Made by a program: the position numbers and the translations under genes. From contig BSBM01001719.1 of the NCBI GenBank assembly GCA_027924585.1, positions 10,993,001 through 11,057,000 on the forward strand: DNA of 64,000 nt. Direction: 5' to 3'. Below the pieces are notes generated by a model. It was not told the origin of the DNA and searched no databases. It saw nothing but the letters and a program-made list of their open reading frames with translations. The DNA comes from Larix kaempferi. Its lineage: Eukaryota; Streptophyta; Pinopsida; Pinales; Pinaceae. Of the stretch, positions 12,171-21,414 are shown piece by piece (the stretch's first letter is position 1; each line of letters begins with the position of its first letter).

Positions 12171-12497
12171 CTCTCATTGGTGATCTAGTTGATTGACGGA
12201 GAACCACATCATATTTTTAGGATGGAAGGTTTCATCCTTCTCACATTATTGATCCTTTTTAGAGTGATCAACCCTTCTTTTGAAAAGAAGGACACTTGCC
12301 TCCTTCAGGGGTGAGTGATGACATGCTATTTTATCATCCTTTAGTTTATTTTGAGGGAGGGATTTCTTCCCACTGGGTTTTCCCTCTTTCCTCACTTAGT
12401 TTATTTTAGATTGATTGTATGGGGTGACCTTTGGTCTCAATCACCAGGGTCCTATTTTATTTTTTGGTTATTTCCTCATAGTATAGCTTGCGGGGGG
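12171..12497 (+). repeat. Copia internal 3' end, duplicate of 15,960-16,286
   Basis: This is nearly identical to the sequence upstream of LTR C, including the polypurine tract CTTGCGGGGGG just before LTR B. It is all that is left of the first internal region of the tandem dimer. Confidence 0.8.
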
Positions 12498-13462
12498 TGT
12501 TGGAATATTCACACCATCATTTTTATATTTTGCATGCTTGCATGCAAAACTGCTTGCTGCATGCATTTGCATGCCACTTCATGCATCCAGTCATCATAAT
12601 GGTTGTTTCCCCAGCACCTAGAACTTGCTTCTACCTCTCCATAGCTTGTCTTTATCCCTCAATTGGCCTCCTACCTACCTAATGCACCCTCCTTGACTTA
12701 TCTTCTTAGCAAGTGCACTTTTCTCTCCTACTACTGTCAGTTAGAGCGCTCTTACTCACCTACCTTTAGTTATCACTCAGTTACGGCGCCTTATCTCACC
12801 TACCGAGAGTTATCATTTAGTTAGTGCATTGATTGAGTAGTTCTTCCACTGATTGCTCATACTGACTACTTGTAGCTCCTAGTTAGTTAGTTCCGAAGTT
12901 CCACTTGACTATTTTATAGCCTCATGCACCCTCCTTGGAGTCTCCATTCCCTGATTTATGCTTAGATGGTTCTGTTAGACTCAGTTAGACACACTTGACT
13001 GACTATTACCATTTATGACTGATACTATTGACTGGATGATGTCTCTATTGTTATCCAAGCTATACTTTGAGTTATATAGCCTCATGCACTCCACTTAGAG
13101 TCTACATTCCTTGATTTATGGATAGTTAGTTCCGTTAGACTCAGTTAGACACACTTGACTGACTCTTACCACTCATGACTGATGCTGCTAACTAGTTGAT
13201 GTCTCCGTAGTTATTCATGATGGACTTTGAGCTCAGAATTCGAATGCCCTACTTGGCTAATTTGAATCCTATATGATGCTTCATCATTGATAATTGTAAC
13301 ACATTCTCTACATTCATTATTCATTGAATGATATTGACATTCCCCATTATTCCGTGTTTATGAGTGATTACTGAATGCATGCTTCTTCTTCTTCTTTGCA
13401 AATAATCTTGAGAGTTAGATTGTGATTTTGTTACAATTTCTAGATCCCTGCAGGTTATCACA
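12498..13462 (+). repeat. Copia LTR B (chimeric middle LTR)
   Basis: 965 bp, TGTTGGAATATTC at the start and GGTTATCACA at the end. The first half (to about 12,975) matches LTR C base for base as far as I can follow, including ACCTAGAACTTGCTTCTACC. The second half (from about 13,000) matches LTR A instead, for example AAGCTATACTTTGAGTTATA where C has AAGCTAGAATTTGAGTTAGA. Confidence 0.85.
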
Positions 13463-13473
13463 TGGTATCAGAG
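13463..13473 (+). other. Primer binding site (tRNA-iMet type)
   Basis: TGGTATCAGAG follows the end of LTR B directly. It is complementary to the 3' end of plant initiator tRNA-Met, the usual minus-strand primer of Copia elements, and fixes the + orientation. Confidence 0.85.
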
Positions 13474-13769
13474 AAGTAAGCAGCTATTCGAATTGCAGCC
13501 ATTGCAGCATTTCTTTGAGCATCAATCTTTTCATTTGTGCACTAGAAGCCTCTGAGTTTCCACAACAAATCCTGGTGCTATTACTTGAATTCATTGGAGA
13601 AATCCAGTGAGGTCTAGCCAAGTGTGAAGGACTTAGTCTATGTGCCAAGTGTCCTTAAGGTAGTGTTCAGTCGAAGTGTATCATTCTCCATCAGCAAAAA
13701 TTCTCTTGGTTTGCAAGTTTATTCACCAGTTCGGAATCTTATTCAACTATTCAACTTTCTCTATTTCAG

Positions 13770-15193
13770 ATGGATCTAAAGCTTACATCTTCCAACTATG
13801 TTGAGTGGAAATCCAAGATGGTTCTCTTCATGAGATCCAAGAGCTTCACCCGAATACTCAACGGAACGATGGTAGAACCTCTCAATGTAGTTGAAAAGTC
13901 CAAGTACTTGTGCAGGATTGATGAAGCAGTTGGTCTCCTCCTTCTCTAAATTTCTGATGATCTTCACTTCCATGTCATCGATCTTACATCTCCTAAAGAG
14001 GTTTGGGACAAGCTCGAATCCCTTTTTGGACAGAAAGATGACATGCAAGGACACAAATTTGAGAATGAGCTCATATGTTTGAGTCCAGACAGTTTCGAAT
14101 CTATCAATGCCTTCCTCACCAAGTTCTAAATATTGATATCACAGTTGAAAAGATATGATATAGCGAAAGAAGACAAGCAGCTTATACTTTCCATTCTCTC
14201 AAAGTTGGAGGCGGCCTTCTCAGTTTTTGTCTCTACTTTCTAGTCAGCTAGGTTGTCCATTCCAAAATGGAAGTTTCCCTCACTTGATGATTTCATCCAA
14301 TCTCTTACTCAAGAAGAAGATATGTGGATTTCTATGGGAATGATCAAATCCAAATTGGATTCAGCTCTTACAGCTGCAGAGAGAGCGAATGGTAAAGGCA
14401 AGAAAAGGATTTCTGACAAGAGATTGAATGGTACAAAGCATATAGATACTCCATATCAGTCAGATGGGGCTTCAAACTCTAAGAAGACCAAGCATTATCG
14501 AAAGAAAAGACCCAAGTGCACCTATGTCTTAAAGGTATCCATCCCGATAGCGATTGTATGGAGAAATCTATAGATATGATGGCTCAGTTACTTAAGAAGA
14601 ACAATCTTCCTATTCCTACATGTACAAGGAAGAAAGATCCTGATACTAAGCTTTCCAGATCTGAAGAAAAGGAAAGATGTCATGCCCTCATGGCAAGTGC
14701 ATCAACGGATTCTACTTTCATCATAGATTCAGGAGCATCAAGACACATGTCTTCCTCCAAAGATCTCTTCTCCAGTTTCAAAAGCTCAGTTGGTCCTTCT
14801 ATCAGATTGGAAAATGATTCCGAAGTCTCCTCTCAAGGGAGTGGAAGAATCGATCTTGACTTAGGTTACTTTTCTATTGTGCTTTATGTTCCTTCTCTTG
14901 CAACAAATTTATTTTTAGTGTACCAAATGACCCATGTTGGAGAGCCCAAAAGAGTGATATTTTCTCCAAATGAAGTCGAAGTACAAGACATGGTTTCAGG
15001 GGAAATCATCTCAAAAGGTGTTGCAAATCATGAGACAAAACTCTATGAGTTTTCCTTCTTCACACCTCTCTCAAAGGAGTCTGCTCTTTACTCTCATATT
15101 CATGAAGAGAGTAGATTGTCTCATCTCAATCACAAGCTAGCTAAAGATGTGGTTGAAGGTCTTCCCAATAACAAGATTTCTCATGGCACCTGA
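13770..15193 (+). pseudogene. Copia gag-protease remnant
   Basis: It starts at an ATG with DLKLTSSNYVEWKSKM, typical of the N-terminus of plant Copia Gag (UBN2-like). Gag continues with VWDKLESLF (about 14,010) and PKWKFPSLDDFIQSL (about 14,260), with in-frame stops at about 13,948, 14,128 and 14,241, and a frameshift near 14,520-14,570 where the nucleocapsid would lie. The protease is readable at about 14,710-14,750 (FIIDSGASRHM, active-site DSG intact), then a GAG-pre-integrase block with RLSHLNHKLA (about 15,115), ending at TGA 15,191-15,193. No integrase core follows. Confidence 0.75.
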
Positions 15194-15960
15194 AACGATT
15201 ATTCTAAGAAGATTGAGAAAAAGAGGAATCTTGAAGAAGTGCAAATGCTAGATCCAGATCCACAAGAAGCTGAAGATATAGCACCTATTGGTTCAACATC
15301 CAGTATTGCATCCAATGGGGATCTTGTTGAAGATACATCATTTGATTCTAGTTCTTTGATAAAGATCTCACCTGTGATGGCTCGAAGGAGATATCAAAGA
15401 TCTACATGCAGCTTCGAAAGCAGGTTCATGATGCTCCCACTTCATCAGATTCGGAGTTTAAAAGTGATGATGAGGTAGGCTCACTTGCTTCCTCACAAGA
15501 GATTTCAGATTCAAAGTTTGAGAGTGATGATGAGTTTCAAGATAAATAATTCCCATTACATGATAGTTTAGATTTGGAGTATGAGATATCAGCTTCACAT
15601 GTTTCTCCTCATGAGATTTCAGATTCAGAGTTTGTATGTGATGATGAGCCAGTTCTACTTGCTTCTCCTCATGAGCGTTCAGATTCAGAGCCTGGATGTG
15701 ATGAGCTAGTTCTGGATACATCTCCACATGATATTTCAGATTCAGAGTTTGGGAGTATTAACAAGCTCCAAAATAGCAAACCATCATCACATAGTAGATC
15801 AGATTCAGAGTATGACAGTGAATATGATAAAGAGCAAATGCTAGATCCAGATCCACAATAACCTGAAGATCTAGCAAATGCTAATGAGGACATGGGAGAT
15901 TCAATCCCTTATGATCTCTCAACTGATTTTCCTCCTATTCCGAGATGGGTAGCCACTACT
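15194..15960 (+). pseudogene. Acidic Ser/Asp-rich repeat linker of the Copia polyprotein
   Basis: After a frameshift near 15,400 a coding frame holds four or five repeats of the type SPHEISDSEF with acidic spacers (15,450-15,840). The words MLDPDPQ occur on both sides (15,245 and 15,838). The stretch ends in IPRWVATTLIGDLVD, which resembles the linker between integrase and RT of plant Copia elements. So integrase was lost upstream and RT-RNase H downstream. Several TAG/TAA stops are present. Confidence 0.55.
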
Positions 15961-16275
15961 CTCATTGGTGATCTAGTTGATTGACGGAGAACCACATCAT
16001 ATTTTTAGGATGGAAGGTTTCATCCTTCTCACATTATTGATCCTTTTTAGAGTGATCAACCCTTCTTTTGAAAAGAAGGACACTTGCCTCCTTCAGGGGG
16101 TGAGTGATGACATGCTATTTTATCATCCTTTAGTTTATTTTGAGGGAGGGATTTCTTCCCACTGGGTTTTCCCTCTTTCCTCACTTAGTTTATTTTAGAT
16201 TGATTGTATGGGGTGACCTTTGGTCTCAATCACCAGGGTCCTATTTTATTTTTTGGTTATTTCCTCATAGTATAG
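15961..16275 (+). other. Copia 3' untranslated internal region
   Basis: No coding is recognised. It repeats 12,171-12,486 almost exactly. It lies just upstream of the polypurine tract. Confidence 0.6.
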
Positions 16276-16286
16276 CTTGCGGGGGG
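16276..16286 (+). other. Copia polypurine tract
   Basis: CTTGCGGGGGG directly precedes LTR C; an identical copy precedes LTR B at 12,487-12,497. This is the expected plus-strand primer position. Confidence 0.65.
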
Positions 16287-17248
16287 TGTTGGAATATTCA
16301 CACCATCATTTTTATATTTTGCATGCTTGCATGCAAAACTGCTTGCTGCATGCATTTGCATGCCACTTCATGCATCCAGTCATCATAATGGTTGTTTCCC
16401 CAGCACCTAGAACTTGCTTCTACCTCTCCATAGCTTGTCTTTATCCCTCAATTGGCCTCCTACCTACCTAATGCACCCTCCTTGACTTATCTTCTTAGCA
16501 AGTGCACTTTTCTCTCCTACTACTGTCAGTTAGAGCGCTCTTACTCACCTACCTTTAGTTATCACTCAGTTACGGCGCCTTATCTCACCTACCGAGAGTT
16601 ATCATTTAGTTAGTGCATTGATTGAGTAGTTCTTCCACTGATTGCTCATACTGACTACTTGTAGCTCCTAGTTAGTTAGTTCCGAAGTTCCACTTGACTA
16701 TTTTATAGCCTCATGCACCCTCCTTGGAGTCTCCATTCCCTGATTTATGCTTAGATGGTTCTGTTAGACTCAGTTAGACACACTTGACTAACTATTACCA
16801 TTTATGACTAATACTATTGACTGGATGATGTCTCCATTGTTATCCAAGCTAGAATTTGAGTTAGATAGCCTCATTCACTCCACTTAGAGTCTGCATTCCT
16901 TGATTTATGGATACTTAGTTCTGCTAGACTCAGTTAGACACACTTGACTGACTCTTACCACTCATGATTGATACTGCTGACTAGTTGATGTATCCGTAGT
17001 TATTCATGCTAGACTTTGAGCTCAGAATTCAAATTCCCTACTTAGCTAATTCGAATCATTTATGATGCCTCATCATTGATTATTGTAACACATTCTCTAC
17101 ATTCATTATTCATTGTATGATATTGACATTGTCCATTATTCTGTGTTTATGAGTGATTATTGAATGCATGCTTCTTCTTCTTTGCAAATAATATTAAGAG
17201 TTAGATTGTGAGTTTGTTATAGTTTCTAGATCCCTGCAGATTATCACA
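16287..17248 (+). repeat. Copia LTR C (3' LTR)
   Basis: 962 bp, TGTTGGAATATTC start and TTATCACA end. Identical to B in the first half, diverged from A and B in the second half. Confidence 0.85.
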
Positions 17249-17253
17249 AATTC
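17249..17253. repeat. Copia target-site duplication, right copy
   Basis: AATTC, partner of AATTT at 11,415-11,419. Confidence 0.7.
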
Positions 17254-17615
17254 AAGAAAGCAGGTTTTTGAGGGAAGGCTCTAGGACCGTAGACATTCAC
17301 CAGGGTTCCCTTTGTCCTCGTTTCTAGATTAGTGAAGTTAGTAATCAGAGAAAAATGATTATCCCTCCATTCTGAAAGGCATATGCCGTTAGGTTTCCAT
17401 ATCACGGAAAAACATCCTGCCATACCAAAAGCATCAATCACCATAACCTTACTTCTGCTCCAAATCTTCTGTCCCACCTTCTCCATTACCTCTGAACTGC
17501 ATTTTGTTTCCTGCAAAAAGAGAACATCTGGGTTTTCCTATTTGACCTTTCTTGCTAATGTCTTTATCTTCCTGGGATGGTTCCATCCCCGAATGTTCCA
17601 TGACACAACCTTCAT
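17249..17615 (-). pseudogene. LINE ORF2, proximal part: endonuclease N-terminus
   Basis: Starts at ATG 17,615-17,613 with MKVVSWNIRGWNHPRKIK, the standard N-terminus of the plant L1 APE-type endonuclease, and continues through a TAG stop to FLQETKC (about 17,510) and NVYGPRAFPQKPAFLN, where the Copia insertion interrupts it. The start overlaps the ORF1 stop as ATGA. The rest of the ORF resumes at 11,419 with FLAWLRDQ. The endonuclease nicks the target DNA and exposes the primer for reverse transcription. Confidence 0.85.
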
Positions 17616-19077
17616 TGAATAACCTTATTTAATTCAGAAAAAGTAGCCATTATCATTAGATACTGGCCTGATTCTATAAGTTTGACTCCTACCTCAACTA
17701 TCCTTTGCTTGTTCATTTTTCTTCCTCTCTTCAAATATTCCTCCGGTGACTTTCTTTTATTCCCTTTTTGAGGATCTATTGCTCTCCCCAGTTGTTGGCG
17801 GGATTTGGTTTTGATAATTTCCTCTTGGATTAGTTCCAGTTGTCACCTAGAGACATATCCCTTCCCCTTCTTATCACATTCTTTCTCAATCTCGTCTGGA
17901 TGCAGCTCTCCCAATTCCATTTCTTCCTCTCTGTCCTCCTCCATTGCCTTGGTTTGGTCCTCTTTTTCCTTCCCATGATCATATTCTTATTCAATACCCT
18001 CCATTTGTTCATTCAGATATTTTTCCTTATTCCCGTCTTCCTCGGCCTCCTCGCCAATTTCCTCCAAGATTTGGAAAGGGTTGTTGCTAGTGGCCCCTTT
18101 GCCTTGATTCTCCTTCACTGTCTTCTGCTGCCCACCTATTCTATTCTTTTTTTTTATTCCAGACTTGCGTAAACCCTTCCCTATCCTTCTCTCCCTCCTG
18201 AGGTTACTTGGATATGGGAGGCGACTAGAGCACCTGTGGGCAATTCCTTCCTAGGTGCCCATATTCGTGACATTGTCGGTACCTAAACAGAAGCTGCTTA
18301 TAGTTAATCGGTTGTACCCATTCCTCATCATCCCAATTCAAGCTGATGGCTTTCGGTAACTCTTTCGAAAGATCCATGTAAGCACATATATGGGAAAAAG
18401 TGGTATACCTTGTTGTTTGGTGTGCTCTGCGACCTTAACAAATTCCCCAATTGTGTTCCCAATATCTTGCAGAATTTATAGATCCCAGTATTCATTGGGG
18501 AGGGAAAACAATTAGATCTAGACAGGGGTGACCTTCATATCCTCCATTTCTGGGTTGAACAGTTCTTTTTAGGGTCTAAGATAGAGGCCAACCGAAAAGA
18601 AGAAATAGGGACCTCTCTCTAGAACCCTATCATGATCTTCTTGGTTAAATAAGATAATAGTAAAGAAACCCTTGGATCCCAGGTGGAGATCATAGTCCCT
18701 TTAGGGTTCCAGTTACTCTTAATCCATCGAACTAAGTCTCTCTCTCGAGGCCAGATCCCCACTAATTTTCCAATAAGGTATTTCTCCTTCCAAATGTCTA
18801 CCTTTTCTCTGATCTTGTCAGATCTGATCTGAATAGCCGGAATAGTTTGGGTTTTTGGGAGGCATCCGCTTGGACCCATCCTTTTGTGTGCTCCTTTCTC
18901 TATCCCACTTGTATCCCCCAACTCATGTCCACCATTCTTGCCGTCAGACATCAGATGCCTGGGTTGCGACGTCTCCATGTGTCCCAACGGGGGAATACGA
19001 CCCCCACCAGAAACTCCCAGGCTAGAGGCCCCAGCCAGCCTGCAGCTGCACAACCCTCCTTCGTACACCAGACCCAA
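17612..19077 (-). pseudogene. LINE ORF1 (DUF4283-like, zinc knuckle)
   Basis: ORF1 reads from 19,077 on - through a Gly/Pro-rich N-terminus to KYLIGKLVGIWPRERDLVRW (about 18,760), a DUF4283-like nucleic-acid-binding domain, then after frame changes to ELPKAISLNWDDEEWVQP and a zinc knuckle RYRQCHEYGHLGRNCP (about 18,230-18,280). In the knuckle the expected first Cys is Tyr. The C-terminal part is acidic (about 18,100-17,850) and ends in-frame with TGA 17,614-17,612, overlapping the ORF2 ATG. Stops are at about 18,618 and 18,225 and elsewhere. Plant L1 ORF1 proteins bind LINE RNA. Confidence 0.7.
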
Positions 19078-19199
19078 TTAGCCCTAATTTCTATCTATTT
19101 CTCAAAACATCGCTCTGCCTACTCGCATCATGCCCAAAACTGCAATTCCCTTTCTCCTTTTTCTGGAACCAAAACAAAAGTTATGTGAAGAACTTAGAT

Positions 19200-19215
19200 T
19201 AGTTGTTTCTAATTA
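19200..19215. repeat. LINE target-site duplication, right copy
   Basis: TAGTTGTTTCTAATTA, 15/16 match to 6,119-6,134; marks the 5' end of the LINE. Confidence 0.85.
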
Positions 19216-19249
19216 GTTGACTGAAACGTTGGCACTATATTTTCTCCAG

Positions 19250-19536
19250 GGCACATATACGTAGTGGTTTCCCTGAGATGCAATGCATGGCCCACCGACT
19301 ATTGGTTGGCACATTGCTTAGAGGGGAATCAAACCCTAAATGTCCCATTATGGGACTCTCAGGCCAATGATTTTCCGATTGGGTCGGTGGTTATAAAAGG
19401 AGAATATTTGAACGAGGTTTCCCACTCAACAAATAGAAAAGGGTATAATGCCAAGGAGGAACTCATCAAAGGCATTATACTTATTGCCTTACTCCAAGTA
19501 CGAGAGGTTAAAGGAAACCCCTGGTATTCGAGGTGA
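19250..19536 (+). pseudogene. Transposase-like gene, C-terminal exon
   Basis: After a TTTTCTCCAG acceptor-like site the frame reads NAWPTDYWLAHCLEGNQTL, then NDFPIGSVVIKGEYL, and ends at TGA 19,536. This WLAxCLE plus PxGSxVVxGEYL pattern is, from memory, the C-terminal block that follows the SDGCAGQFK/HGKG core in the same uncharacterised protein group, so I join it to 3,298-6,076. The LINE separates the two parts by 13 kb. Confidence 0.55.
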
Positions 19537-19693
19537 TCCTAATGGTCTAGTCGAATGACCATAGGTAGGTAATCTGGTAGGTGGTTTGCATGTTTTATTG
19601 TGTACTATGTTATAGGTATGTGGTGTACATGTATGCTATGATTTTGTTTCATGGTCTCATTGAGTATTGACATTAATATTTTGACTATTGCAG
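19537..19693. other. No gene seen
   Basis: AT-rich sequence with GT-rich words between the transposase-like remnant and the first copy of the 225-bp repeat. A transposon end might lie here, but I see no clear terminal inverted repeat. Confidence 0.3.
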
Positions 19694-19915
19694 CCAGACA
19701 TTGATAGCTTGATTGATAAATTGCCTAGACTTGGTACAACTTGATAAATTGCACAAGTTTCTTCATGGATTTGTTTCTTTGTTTTTTTCTCCCATCTAAT
19801 TAAACCATAATATCTGCATCCTCATGCCCATTTTCATGCTCACTATCACCATCACCATCTCCATGCTCATTATCACTATCCCCATGGTCATTGTCTCCAT
19901 CACCATGCCACCATG
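19694..19915. repeat. 225-bp direct repeat, copy 1
   Basis: AGACATTGATAGCTTGAT starts both this copy and the one at 20,350-20,575. They stay alike through a CAT/CAC/CCATCACCATC-rich microsatellite-like part. The repeats are about 656 bp apart. On - the second half codes for alternating His, Gly, Asp and Glu in copy 2, but this is low-complexity and not taken as a gene. Confidence 0.75.
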
Positions 19916-20349
19916 AACATCACCACCTTGCTCTTCCTACCCATGTTGTCACCATCACCATCCCCTTTTTCACCACAAGATTCTCATCCATCATCCACAC
20001 AAATATAACTGATAGATACCTAATTTAGAAACCTAGAAACCCAAACCACAAACATAGAAACCGAATCTAGCCTTAGAAATCTATTCTACCCTAGAAACAA
20101 AAATATAACCTTAGCAACCTCATCCATAGCAATAGAAGCCTAGAAACGATGCCAAAAAACCTAGTCATAATCCTAATTTATGTGCATGCAAAAAAAACAA
20201 TAGCAACCTAATCCTAATATATGCATGCCAAAAAAGATTCATATATTCATGTACATCCACTTGTATCTAAACCATTGTGCTACAAATATGCACAAGATTC
20301 CAAGAAACCATAATTTGTATTCTAAACCCCTAGCCTAGAAATCTTAGCT
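19916..20349. repeat. Degenerate AACCCTAG/CTAGAAACC-rich spacer
   Basis: Between the two 225-bp copies the sequence is made of variants of CCTAGAAACC and AACCTAATCCTAA, loosely telomere-like. No gene is seen. Confidence 0.45.
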
Positions 20350-20575
20350 AGACATTGATAGCTTGATAGATTGACAAATTGCATAGACTTGGTACAACTT
20401 GATAAATTGCACAAGTTTCTTCATGGATTTGTTTTCTTTGTTTTTTAATCCCATCTAAGTAAACCATAATTTCTGCATCCTCATGCCCATTTTCATGCTC
20501 ACCATCACCGTCACCATCTCCATGCTCATTATCACTATCCCCATGGTCATTGTAGCCATCACCATGCCACCACAA
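20350..20575. repeat. 225-bp direct repeat, copy 2
   Basis: Partner of 19,694-19,915; see that entry. It differs by scattered substitutions and small indels. Confidence 0.75.
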
Positions 20576-21414
20576 ATTCTATCCTAAACCCTAATTTGAA
20601 TTCTAAACCTTAGAAACCCTAGTTTGTATCCTAGAGCCTACTTTGTGTTCAAAATCCTAGAAACCCTAGTTTGTAGCACTAACTATCATTGGCAAATCAC
20701 TAATATCAATTATTCATTGTCACTGTTTCCCAAATTGGACCTTCACCATACATTAGTGAATCGATATGTGATTTGTTTGTGTGAGGTATTTCTTACTTGG
20801 TGTTCAACTTGTGTGGAAATACCCCATTTTAGTTGAACACGTGAACTCTCACCAAGATTCCTACCATGGTAATGAATCATCAGTGCACGATCTTCCATAA
20901 ACACTTCATCCTTCATAATGTCGCCATCAAAAAACACTTCATCCATCTTAATGTCGTCATCAGAAAACATTTTCATCAACCAGTCTCAATAGTTAACACA
21001 CTTCCTTCATCTATTTTTTGAAGAATCACAACAACCAACCCATGGAACCCTTCCATAAGCTAGAATTATATGTTTTCATGAAATCCATCTACCCACTAAA
21101 AAATAGAAAAAACCCTAAGATGCAGTCTATAGGAACCAACTAGGAATGATTCTTACAGAATCCTTGATAATGCTCCCTACTTCGTATTTGCACCATATGT
21201 ACCCTAAATTATTTTTATTTTTGAATCACAGTTAATCGTTAGTTTGAAAGGCATTAAGAAGGAATCACTTTCTTTTAGGTTAAAAAATAATCTAAAAATA
21301 ATAATGAAATCAATTTTAATATCCCTTTGAACTCAATGGGAACTCGAATGGATGGTAACAATTACCCTTTAAAATTATGAGTATAGTCATCTTTATTATT
21401 TTGTTGGATTTTTC
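20576..21414. other. No gene seen
   Basis: The first about 100 bp again holds AAACCCTAG words. The remainder is AT-rich with CATCATTT-type words (20,890-20,980). Only short frames occur. Confidence 0.35.

Larger units (their letters stand above)
11420..17248 (+). mobile_element. Copia retrotransposon with three LTRs (partial tandem dimer), gag-protease only
   Basis: The order is LTR A (11,420-12,170, 3' end missing), a short 3' internal piece (12,171-12,497), LTR B (12,498-13,462), internal region (13,463-16,286), LTR C (16,287-17,248). LTR B is followed by a tRNA-iMet primer site, and B and C are preceded by the same polypurine tract. The internal region codes for gag and protease and then acidic repeats; integrase, RT and RNase H are not present, so it is a non-autonomous or deleted form. 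It is nested in the LINE. The three-LTR layout fits unequal crossing-over between LTRs followed by an internal deletion. Confidence 0.8.
6135..19199 (-). mobile_element. Full-length plant L1-type LINE retrotransposon, interrupted by a Copia element
   Basis: The element reads on the - strand: short 5' UTR (19,078-19,199), ORF1 (19,077-17,612), ORF2 (from 17,615, interrupted by the Copia at 17,248-11,420, then to 7,543), an extra coding stretch (7,465-6,411), a 3' UTR and a poly(A) tail (poly-T at 6,136-6,147). A 16-bp target duplication flanks it, so it is not 5'-truncated. Without the Copia it is about 7.2 kb. ORF1 has a DUF4283-like region and a zinc knuckle. ORF2 has an APE-type endonuclease, reverse transcriptase, zf-RVT and a C-terminal RNase H. 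All ORFs carry stops or frameshifts, so it is dead. Confidence 0.85.

Noticed and set aside
19694-20575. His/Asp/Gly-rich protein encoded on - (20,348-20,575)
   Set aside because: Produced by CATCAC-type microsatellite sequence; no further coding evidence.
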